The translations under genes were made by a program, and so were the position numbers. From Cyathus striatus (Eukaryota; Basidiomycota; Agaricomycetes; Agaricales; Nidulariaceae), in contig JAOVFP010000009.1 of the NCBI GenBank assembly GCA_025738555.1, forward strand, positions 3,658,001 through 3,722,000: DNA of 64,000 nt, in the 5' to 3' direction. Every line of letters begins with the position of its first letter. Position 1 is the stretch's first letter. The notes under the pieces were generated by a model. That model worked only from the letters and a program-made list of their open reading frames with translations. It did no database searches and was not told the DNA's origin. This document shows positions 47,003-56,848 of this stretch, piece by piece.

Positions 47003-47776
47003 TGGTGCTGTGCGCTTAGTCACCGCTAGTTTTGTGCAACTAACATAGCACCGTGAGAAATAGGTTTTTTCCTTATTCCTTTAGCCAAAATGCTTGTATT
47101 CATGAGGGGAACAAAATGTCTAGACCGATTTTTGAAATTGTCAAAACTGACGGAGTTATGTTTTTTGTCCAACATAAATTCCGCCGCCTTATGTAACATA
47201 CACTATATGCAGCAACTTATTCCCACACTCGAGTATTACTAATCAAAGGCTCTTGCAACTGTCTCCGGGATTCGTCGGTGCGAAGTGTACTGCTTTGACG
47301 AATGCTTCTTTACCTAAACTTGTGCCTCCTTCACTCCCAATCCACCACGATATACCTCCATCCACGGTATTGTAGTGTAGCGCTTCAGAGCACCCCAGAA
47401 ATGCTCAATAAAATTGAGTTCACAATGAAACTTGGGCAAGAATATGCACAAGTGATCTTTGCTCTTGGTGTGCCAATCCAAGTGCCGCTGTCGGATTAAG
47501 ATCTACTGACATTGATTGATTCGTGATCAGGTTCTGCTGTGTCGACAGTTGGGGTACCCTGGCCTAACAAGCCCAGTCTGAGGCGTGCTTTTGGCCTCTC
47601 ATGCTCATGCAGCTGCTTCTTTTTTGGCTTTTTGTGGTCCAGGCATCGTTTTACAAGTGAATCTACAAGTTACAGATGCGTAATCTATCAAAATCTATAG
47701 ACCTATAATCTTAATTTTTATCGACATCCGATTCCGCCGCTGCACCAATGTGGCGCTGACTAAGCGCACAGCACCA
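47003..47776 (-). mobile_element. Tc1/mariner-type element remnant with TA target duplication
   Basis: Inverted ends TGGTGCTGTGCGCTTAGTCA (left) and its reverse complement (right), each flanked by TA (47001-47002, 47777-47778). The homologous position in unit 1 (near 32272) reads CTTAGCATC, an empty TA site. Inside is a deleted DDE transposase fragment on the minus strand. TA duplication plus the transposase motif place it in the IS630/Tc1/mariner group. Confidence 0.8.
47239..47451 (-). pseudogene. DDE transposase C-terminal fragment
   Basis: Minus frame reads LPKFHCELNFIEHFWGALKR, then after an internal deletion WMEVYRGGLGVKEAQV, an in-frame TAG, and SSKQYTSHRRIPETVARAFD before a terminal stop. 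The HCELNxIExxWGxxK block holds the third catalytic acidic residue of the fungal DDE endonuclease family often found in Agaricomycetes. Internal deletion and stop make it a relic. Confidence 0.8.
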
Positions 47777-47999
47777 TAGCATCTTTGGTAAGATCGAAAA
47801 TGGACCGAGAAAAGATTGTCGGAAAGAACTAAACACCAAATTGACAGTAAAAGGACTCAGTGTACCATGCTGACGATGTGAGCTCTGGTTATTAAGCGGC
47901 TTCAAGGCGGAAGTTCAGATCTCCACCTTCTCCTTTGTCGTAATCCTTCCTCTTGCTCATCCCCACTCACCTCCATCGTCACCTGTCTTCTTACCATGC

Positions 48000-48400
48000 T
48001 CCTCAAATTGAGTCCCTTCTTCTTTACGCTACAAGCTATACCAAAAACACGAGGAGTCAGTCACATCTTGCATGCTTCCTTCTTCGAGCCGATATCCAGC
48101 CTCGATTACTTAAGAACAGACTTCAGCCGCGAGACAGCCTGTTTAGTTCCAAAGGAACAACCAAATATAAGCATAATCCCAGTCGTCGCCGATCGGAGTT
48201 TCCAATCAACATCCTTCCAACATCCTCTGCCTCTAGGGTCACACTCTGCACTCACCAAATTCCACATAAATCAACTCCTCAAATTCAAAGCCATCCCCTG
48301 CGGACGCAAATCTCACGATAAGAACAACATATGTGACAGACTACAGTCACGTCAGCCCAACCTGCCTCGCTTGAACCTCGCTTCAAGTTCTCCACCGACA
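48000..48400 (+). promoter_or_regulatory. Promoter-like block Z' of gene T-3
   Basis: Same block as before T-2, with GCCGATCGGAGTTTCCAATC. The dyad is split here by a short insertion: GTGACAG (48333-48339), six extra bases, then AGTCACGTCA (ends 48354). A 183-aa plus frame runs through the block (47996-48547) but is not shared in frame by T-1 or T-2. Confidence 0.4.
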
Positions 48401-48628
48401 CCTTACCCTGTCCTCCGTCCCCCAATCTATCTCATCCGCACGGAGAGATGCAAATGGGGTCTAGGATACAGAACAGGCGATACAAGATGGCTCAAAGAAA
48501 GATCGGCTGTCAAAATCAAATGGCCCACCGTGACCGAGTCCTCTTAGGCTAATACGCGCTGGTGGTACCTTTTTATGGGTGTATAGGTGGATCACACATC
48601 GCATGCACAGTGGATCCTAAGAAGTACG

Positions 48629-48634
48629 TATAAA
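48629..48634 (+). promoter_or_regulatory. TATA box of gene T-3
   Basis: TATAAA in the context CGTATAAAGACCCC, 114 bp before the ATG at 48743. Confidence 0.6.
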
Positions 48635-48742
48635 GACCCCATCCTTCCCTCTCAAATCCCATCCAACTCACTTCAGTCACATAGACACTTCCTCCTCCGG
48701 GAACATCACCACCTAGACTTAGACCTATAGACATAGACATAG

Positions 48743-51323
48743 ATGACAATCCCCCGCGTACTACCCACCATCTCCTCTTTCCCCTCCTCCTCCCCATCCA
48801 CTCCATCCCGACACGAAGATGAAGGCCTAACAAAGTGCTACCAATACAAACTCCACGGGGGCGATTTTAGAAGTGTTGCACTGAGCGCTGCGCAGAATCT
48901 TATTTTCCTGTTGAAGAGTGCTAGTACGTCCCCTTTCCCCTTCCTTCAAAAGATGATTCTAACGTTATACGATAGAATGGAAAGCGGAACACGCCAAACC
49001 GCATCACAAATTTTCGAAATCGGATCAAATGCCTCAATGTTCGTCCCTCCCTTCCCTTCCCTCTTCCCCTTCCTCCTACTAACACACAACCTCATAAAGG
49101 CGCACGAGTTCCAGAATCAGAACTCCAAGCCACACTCACTACAATCCTCCAAAGCACCCTAACATCACCCACACACGCAACACTCCTCTCAAAGGGCACC
49201 CAAATCATCACACAACTCATCGCCGCAACAACCATCAGAGAAACAATCCGCTCGCTCGATGCTCTCGCAGCATTCCACACCGAAGCACTCGTCAAACTCG
49301 GAGGTCAGGCGTACAGCCCCCTCGCCCCTCCTCCTTCTAAGCCGAAAGAAAACGGACCGGCGTTGGATACCGGGAAGAGGAAAGTTAAGAGACCAATGTC
49401 GTATTTCACATTCACGATAGAACGCTACCCCGAAAGATTGATCGTTTCGTGGCCTTTGGAATTCGGCGAGGATTATGTTAAAGCTGCCACCAGTGTGGCT
49501 GGGACGCTTAGAGCTGAACAGAGGGATCCTTGTTTTGTTGATTTTGTTGTATGTTCCTTTCTTTCTTCTTTTTAGTTCGGTTACTAATGATACATGAAGG
49601 CTTTCCACATAGGCTACCTCCTCCTCCAAACAGGCCACCAAATAACCGAGTCTTCTCGGGGTTTAGGCACCGTCGGATTCCGAAAAGATACGCAGACGTA
49701 TCTCTCTCTTGGGGATTCCGGAGAGGGACATGTATGGGGCACGACGAGGAAGAATAGATGGATGAGGGGTGTTGTTGTTCATGTTGAGAGTGCGTTTCTT
49801 TTCTTTTCTTTTCTCGATATGTGCTGATGATACTACGATAGATCAAGAACGCCCAATCTCAGAACAAATCGAATCGTACCGCCCACCCAGTATCCACGAT
49901 TTCGCACGTACGAGGTTACATACCGGTGCCTCTGCACCCAATACGTATTATATAGGACGCGCAATGAGGGATTCGAGGACGGGCGATTTTGGGTTTGATT
50001 TTGTAAAGGTAGTGAATACGACAAGTGCAGCTGCGACGGCTGCATTCCGTCTTGGCGCAGCCGAATGCGTAGTTGCGATGGAAGGTCTCACAACGGGTCA
50101 GATGGTTTCCTACATGCGTGGGTTAGGTGGACATGTGTTGAGGGGGTACAAGCAAGTTCTGTACGTCCTCCCACCCTTTTCCTAAATCTTAAATACTAAT
50201 AACCTATATGACACAGATCCGCCGCATTCAACTTAGACCAACCTATCCTAGACGACTCCCCCGAAGGCGAAGAAGGGAAGCAGCACCCTAAGGTGTTGGT
50301 TGATAAGATGGAGATTGCGAGAAGGGCTATTGAGTTGACTGTTCTTGGGGGTTTCGATAAGATTATTTGGGGTGCTGATGGGTATAATAGCTGTATGTCC
50401 TTTCTTTTCTCCTTTTCTTTCCTACCGACGCTAATATGGCAATGACAGCAATACACGAGCTAGGATTCCGAAACTCCCTGGAACTAGTCCACCGCGCGCA
50501 CGAATTCGGATTAACAACGTACATGTCTGCAGGCCTCAAAGTGCACAATATCAAAGATGCAGTGTTGTCAGGTCTTGATGGTGTCGGTGTAGGCGCTGGT
50601 GTGATTAGAGCCATAGATCAACGTACCGGTTCGTTTTTCTTTCTTTCTCATTTCAACACGAGCTGACGAGGGGAATAGGAATGCAAGGCCCATACCGAGA
50701 ATCCCAAATCGATAAACTAACAGTTGCACGTGACAACGCAGCAAACTCCGTCCGCGGACGCGGAGTCCATCTTCTCGCGCGCTTGGACCAGATGTTCTTC
50801 CTAGGCACACTCACACACGATGAATACATCCTCCGAAATCAGCTCTACACAGCCCTATACTCGAAAAACGAATCCGAAGTGCAGAGGATACTATGCGACG
50901 ACCCCGCTGCCCTTCGTGTAGCTAGTATATCGGATGATGGAGAGTTACCTTGGGTTGGGAAAGCCAAGAGGATATTGAGGAGTGAGTATCCTTTGTTGAG
51001 GAGTGGAGTTGGGATGGTTAAGGATGGAGAGGTGCTTTGGGATGAGTTTTGTCGCTGTTTGGAGGTTTTGGTTGCTGAGGAAGACGATGAAGGCATTTAT
51101 GCGTATGTTTTTTCTTTTTCCTTTTTGGGGGTGGGGTGCTGATTTGGGGATAGATATTATGACTCGGAGAGTTGGAGAGCGTTTAGGAAGGCTTATAGGG
51201 AGGTTATGGGACAATCTGAGGTACGTCTCCTCTTTTCACCTCATGGTTCGGAGACTGATGGTTTTGAAGTTGGGTCAGGGTGATAATAGGATAACGTTGA
51301 AGATTGGGCCGTACTCGGTTTAG
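48743..51323 (+). CDS. Gene T-3: 697-aa protein of unknown function, third copy
   Basis: Exons: 48743-48923, 48976-49038, 49100-49548, 49600-49789, 49842-50160, 50217-50392, 50449-50628, 50679-51102, 51154-51220, 51279-51323. All exon lengths equal T-1 and T-2 and the frame is open. Noticed replacements: TLQSTLTS for TLQNTLTS-type change early in exon 3, AYSPLAPP for AFSPLAPP, DTGKRKVK for DIGKRKVK, VAEEDDEG for VSEEDDEG. The first codon after intron 2 gives Cys instead of Ser. Introns differ more than exons, for example intron 1 is 6 bp shorter than in T-1. The 3' end and terminator region match T-1 most closely (shared intron 9 text), suggesting gene conversion or that T-1 and T-3 are the closest pair there (inference). 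Confidence 0.85.
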
Positions 51324-51541
51324 TTCACTCTTTATTATTTATTTTAGAAGATTACATACGGTCATTTTTCGGTTGGCATTTGTACACTCATTTATTACTT
51401 GCATTTTAGAGCAATATAGTTGCGTTTTTTTAATGATCTTGTTTGGTTGTGTCTGGAAATGAATAGTTGGTTGTTGTTATTGGTTCGAACTTTGAATCAA
51501 ACTTTCAGATTCCTTGTTCGCTATCGGCGTCTCCCCATGGT

Positions 51542-54138
51542 TATGGCGGTCAAAGTGCACATTTAATGTGCAGCGCAAACATTTTTGGACCAGCGCAAAC
51601 ACTTTTTGATGGCGCACAAACATTTGGGGACGCTGTTCGGCGCACACATTTTTGGTCCCAGCGCAAACATTTCAACCGAGCGCAAACATTTCGGTAGCGC
51701 AAACACTTTTCTGTAGTACAAACTTTTCAGGACTTTGCAAGGCCAAAGCTCAGAATCTTAAGAGACAAGGTGATTAAGGCTGTAAAATAAAAATATTATT
51801 TATCCCGAGAAGGTACATACAAATTATAACTACAGTGTGGGTTCTACACCAGTTTACATATCGAGTACATAACATATCATTACCCCCACCCACTATCACC
51901 ACCTCCAAAGCTTGCCCACCCATACGACCCCTCAGAACTACCAAGCAGCCTTAATACGTCAAACCCGATGATCTACGCATCTCCGATTGTGCAGTTGGGT
52001 GCTCTCACAGCTGAGGGGCGCACCTGGAGTTGGGGACATGGCAACGAACCGATAGAGTTCGCTGATGTGTCCAACCTCATGTCCGCTGACCATATGCAAC
52101 TCAACGGTCATGATACAAATGTCGGTGCAGGAGGAGTGGAGGCGGAGCAGTAGCATGGCTAGCAATTTAGCGTGCGTGTCATCCAAGCTCGCCACGAGTC
52201 CCATTGTCCCGTCCGCGGAACCTATGAACGCCAGCGATGACGATGACGATGACGATGATGAGTTCAAGGACGCGGGGGAGGAGTTCATTGGTTGGTGTAA
52301 GGGGGTGAGAGGGCGGCATTCGTCGTGTGTTTATTTCTATTGTTGGGGGGAAGGGAGGGGTAGGTCTGTGATGAGACGATGGGGAGCATTGGCGAAGGCT
52401 CATGGACGCCTCGTTCCACGTGCCTGAGGTACTTCTTCCCCATGTTTCACAACTGGGTCAGAGGGAAGGGAGTGGACGACACTCATAGCTCCGTACAGCG
52501 TTCGCGCGCGTGGCTAAAGAGTGTTGCATCGGTTTTCACTAGCCAACTAAGCATGCATAAGCATAAAATCCTATTGACTAGTAAGTACTTTGCACAGAAG
52601 AAAATAGAGATAAGAAAGTACTCAGCGCTTCAGCGATCACAGACTGTACTGAAACCCAGACCCCTCTACTGACTTTCGCCTTAGCAACATTCCAATGTCG
52701 TCTTACGTTACACGCCTCTGAATCTTGATTGTGCTGGGGGGAGCCATAGCGTTAACAGGACATGACTGGACAAGGTTGTCGATTGGTGACACATTGTGCA
52801 AGAAATTACACGAGAGAGCTGAAGAATAAGCTAGCTGTGCAGCAAAACTGGAGAGGATGGAGTAAGGATGGAGTTCGACAGCGACTCGCTGAAACATGGA
52901 ATGTGTGACGGTCACATTGTCGCTGATGTAACTTAATCACGTGAGATAAGTGTGGGATATCAACAATATAACACGTGAGCTTGTATACGCGTTCATTGGC
53001 ATTATTTGGCAATAGGCTCTGCATGCCAACGCCAGCGTGTTTCATTCGTTTGAACCTCACAAACTCGTCAACTTGTCTCTTCTCATTCGCTTTCGTTATG
53101 CTACGTGATATTCCAGGTGATGCATCAACCGACCTCAAAGAACGAACCCAGCATGCGAAGATGAATCTTGGTAGGACAAAGAAGCTCAAGAGGTCTGGAT
53201 AGGAACTCGCACGTAAGGTGGGTAGAACACGACGAGGGAAGTGATGTGTTGACAAGCTACATCCCAATTTGTGAGTAACTCCTCGCTCTCTGCACATGAA
53301 CCCTCCAATTCCAATACGAACCCAGACCTTTCTACCCCCCTCCTCTCCCGGTCATTATCTGTTACTCTCAGTATCACAGTCAGCCGCGATATCACCTGCT
53401 TTGTCTACACTGCCCATCATTTCGAAGTCTGAGGATTTGATCACGCTGCGGGAAGGCGCGGGAATGGGACCTCTTTTTGAACCGATTCCCATTCTACAGA
53501 GGGTAATCGGCTACTGCGAGATGCATGGGATCGTAACCGGTCCTGGGGGGGTGTGGGCTTCTGCTATATCTGGCAATGAGCGCCCAAGGTCTTAATTGTC
53601 TCGCTTCCTTTTCGTTTGGGACTATGTTTTGTTGATTTGAATTACTGGTACAGTATTGGTTTTGGTGGTCATTTCTGCACTCTGAGCTCCACTCCGATGA
53701 CTGATCTTTAAATATGATATGTTAGGTGTGTTGTGCAAGCTGCTTGGTGGTTTCGAGGGGTAATGCAAGCGGAGATGCCTGGGAAATGGCGAGAGTGGAT
53801 AAGATTATGTCAACTAGTGCGGAATCCACAAAGTTATAGTAGTTTGTATGCGCTTTGTAGGGAATTAATAATATTTTTATTTTTTGAAAGTATTCACACC
53901 TATCCCTTAAGACTCTATTGGCTTTATTAATATGACGTTCTGAAAAGTTTGCACGCTACGCTAAAATGTAAATGTGTTTGCGCTACAGAAATGTTTGCGC
54001 TGGGACTAAAAATGTTTGCGCTCGGTCGAAATATTTGCGCTGGGACTAAAAATGTGTGCGCCGAACAACGCCCGAAATGTTTGCGCTCACATCAAAAGTG
54101 TTTGCGTATCTTATTAAAAGTGCACTTTGACCGCCATA
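51542..54138. mobile_element. 2.6 kb element with ~190 bp inverted ends made of GCGCAAACATTT units
   Basis: Left end TATGGCGGTCAAAGTGCAC and following, right end its reverse complement; similarity extends about 190 bp inward. Each arm contains six to eight AGCGCAAACATTT-like words, and the line GTTCGGCGCACACATTTTT occurs in both. The flanks are CATGGT on both sides; the intact site at 40690-40705 (CCCCATGGTTGTCTC) confirms the insertion. The duplication is 6-8 bp depending on where the end is set. The interior has short frames, including one with an Asp run near 52226-52260 and one at 53296-53595, but no recognisable transposase, so it is non-autonomous and may carry captured host sequence. 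Confidence 0.8.
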
Positions 54139-54800
54139 CATGGTTGTTTCTGGCTTTCGCACACTCTGAACCATGTCTTCTCTATAGTACACTGTAACAT
54201 TCCACTTTCCAGAATCAAGACAACCGCAAACATCGGAATATCCAACTTGAAATGGAAGAGTGGATTTGGAGTGGATACTTCTTGTGGATCGACCATACGT
54301 AAGTGCTTCCCCTGCTATTTATAATATAGACTGATGAAATGTTTGAGGTATTTATAAGCGGACTGCTTCGTTGTAGCCGTTGGTTGAAGGTCAGTAGGAG
54401 TGCTGCAATCGGTATTATATGGGGGCTGACATAGCCTGTTGGATGCTTGTGGAGATTCTCGTTATATGTCTAGGAAAGTGAATACCTACACCCTTCTAAT
54501 CGTCAACTTACTTACTTTCCCCTTTATTCCCTTCCAGAGAACGCTAACACACAATCAAACAAATGTCTAGCGTGATCCTCCATTGAGGCTTCTCAGCCTC
54601 GTCCATCTCTTATGCTACCACGCGCTGAACTGAAGAGTCTATACTACACTCCGTTCTCGCAACACCGAAACTTGAAGGCACCAAACAAGCAGGACAACGA
54701 CTCGGAGCGCTGCACCTGTCTATCCCTTGTCTCAAGCAAAACTCCCTGAAGCTGGTGAAGACGATGTTGGTTTGAAATGTAATTGTAAAGAGTAAGCCCA
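54139..54800 (+). repeat. R block of unit 3
   Basis: Continuation of the block interrupted by the 2.6 kb element: GTTTCTGGCTTTCGCACAC, CAAGACAACCGCAAACATCG, CTTGTGGATCGACCATACGT, then CTCCATTGAGGCTTCTCAGC. On the minus strand the MVDPQEVS frame is longest here (60 codons). The spacer 54801-55682 matches the other units and contains no gene. Confidence 0.5.
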
Positions 54801-55682
54801 TGAGGGTGGGGAATGAGGAACCGGTTGAGAAGTACATGGAAACGTTAGGGAGTAGGTGGGTACAAGAGGGTATTAAAAAGGATAAACGTGAGCTACCATA
54901 ACATTTTCGTTCCAATGTCATTCAGAGACTCATATAATATCTTCGAGGGTTCTTCGAATCCCCCGACACAGCATAGATTCTCTCCCCGTCCCACCCGTAC
55001 CAGACGAATTTTCGATGATTTAGGACGACATATCTATTCCATAGGGTATCAGCTTTGACAAAATTCACATAATCGTCTCACCATGACGACCTACTAGTCT
55101 CTATCTACAACGAAGACCCGCGAAATACGAGTCGAACACCCACAGGTAAAGCAATCTGTGCATGTACGTATGTACTTACTGTCACCCTCGTCAGGCTATT
55201 ACTTATTGATGTATATATTAACATGCTCTAGTGTCGCGCCCAAGATCATCAGTTAATGGCAGAGATCTCGTTTAGTGGAACTGAGAAAATCTCGGTAAAC
55301 GTTGTATCGACAACTTAACGTTTCATACAAAGTGGATCTAACAGACTCACCGACACCCGCCTCATCGCTCCATATCCCTCCTCATATATACCAGGATCCC
55401 GCATTTAGAATTCATATCCTGTATTTAAGTTTACACATGATAAGATGTACAACCATAGACAACTTGTTCGTGTCGCTCATGGTCGTATATCATATTTGGT
55501 ACCGATTGACCTAGGAAAAGTACAGATGTTATATTAAACTTGGTAACTATTGATTCATCGTGTATATAGAAATCGTAAATAAGTAAATGTTGTGAATACA
55601 GTAATAACTACTATGGCAGAAGAGTTGCATTATAAAGTACGTAATAAAGCTAATTTCGTTAAAGCACTGGGGAAGGTAAGAG

Positions 55683-56688
55683 TTATTGCATCGCTATAAG
55701 ATATATTTCGAGTTGTTTTTGATGATCCATTTGTGGTACATTTTCAGCAAAGGGTAAGCCCCATGGTTGTGGCTGTTGTTCCACACAATTCGCTGCGTCC
55801 AACGGGGGGAAGTAAGAGGGACCAGCGATTGGTCCGCTTTGAACATTCTGTCTATTTCGATTCGAGCCAGCCTTTTTATTTCTTGAGCCGTTAGGCCCTC
55901 TGGTGTAACGGTAGTCCGGGTTCACAACTTTGAACTTTGTTATCCCTTTATGAGATAATTGCCGATATTCCGACTTTTTAATCTGTAAGATGTTGAGTAT
56001 GCAGGAGCGTTAACTGTCACAAAAATGTATACTGACCGGATCCATTTGTTTCCACTCTTGCGATAACCTCTTAGACATCTCCCCAGTTGTACCCTTAAAT
56101 CCAGAGTTTATTAACTGTCTAGATCGTTCTTTGCGAAATATAATCCACGGATTTAGTGGCCTTCGAGGACCACCGCTGTCTGCCCGAGGCTTCTGAGAAA
56201 GAAGATAAACCTCTCGTTCACTCCCTGTTAATAAATAATGAATCATATACACATTATGCAAGACAAGCATTCAACTTACAATCATCGGTAAGACTTGAAC
56301 TTGATAGAGGATTACGCACACTAGAAGTGGACTCTGAGTTGTACGAATTAATTCTCTTTTCACTCAGGACTGAGGATGACTGAGGATTCTCTGTAAGTAT
56401 GAGACCATTCCCGTTCTTTGTCGTCACAGTTGAATATGGGTAATTTATGTCACAGCGGCTGAAGGATAACGGTTCATTATCTGTAGTATGATTCTGAGTG
56501 AACACTGTGTCACCGTCGTGATGGACGGTACACAACATACCTTGCTGACTTAGCAGCATACTGTGCTCAGGAGAAGGGCTATCTATAGTGAGATACAACT
56601 CTTGTTCGGTTCCAACTGGATAAGCTTGAGGATTATCACACCAAAGAAGGGGATCGATCAACATAAGGTCGGAGTAGTCCACAGACAT
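55683..56688 (-). CDS. Gene H-4: HMG-box transcription factor (298 aa)
   Basis: Exons on the minus strand: 56688-56280, 56224-56037, 55982-55683 (897 nt, open). N-terminus MSVDYSDLMLIDPLLWCDNP as in H-1; HMG box RRPLNPWIIFRKERSRQL, with Leu where the others have Pro in RPPN; GEMSKRLSQEWKQM; NPDYRYTRGPNGSRNKK. It ends HQKQLEIYLIAMQ at a TAA. Tail length and sequence match H-3 rather than H-1. TATA box at 56792-56798 is kept, but the conserved upstream block is now about 3.1 kb away because of the insertion at 56849-59751. Confidence 0.85.
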
Positions 56689-56848
56689 AGTGTAGAATTT
56701 TAAAATAATAAGATAATTTCAAGATATAAAGCCGATCGCTGAGGGGTAGCTCAAGAGTTAGCTGGTGGTTAGCTGAACTAAACGACTCGATATTTATAAT
56801 AGTGAAATTTAAGGTTTATTATTTGCTCACTATATTGAGTCAATGTGA

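Noticed and set aside
52140..52430. Asp-run frame inside the 2.6 kb element as a real gene
   Set aside because: Overlaps equally long frames on the other strand, no introns or homology recognised; left as possible captured sequence.
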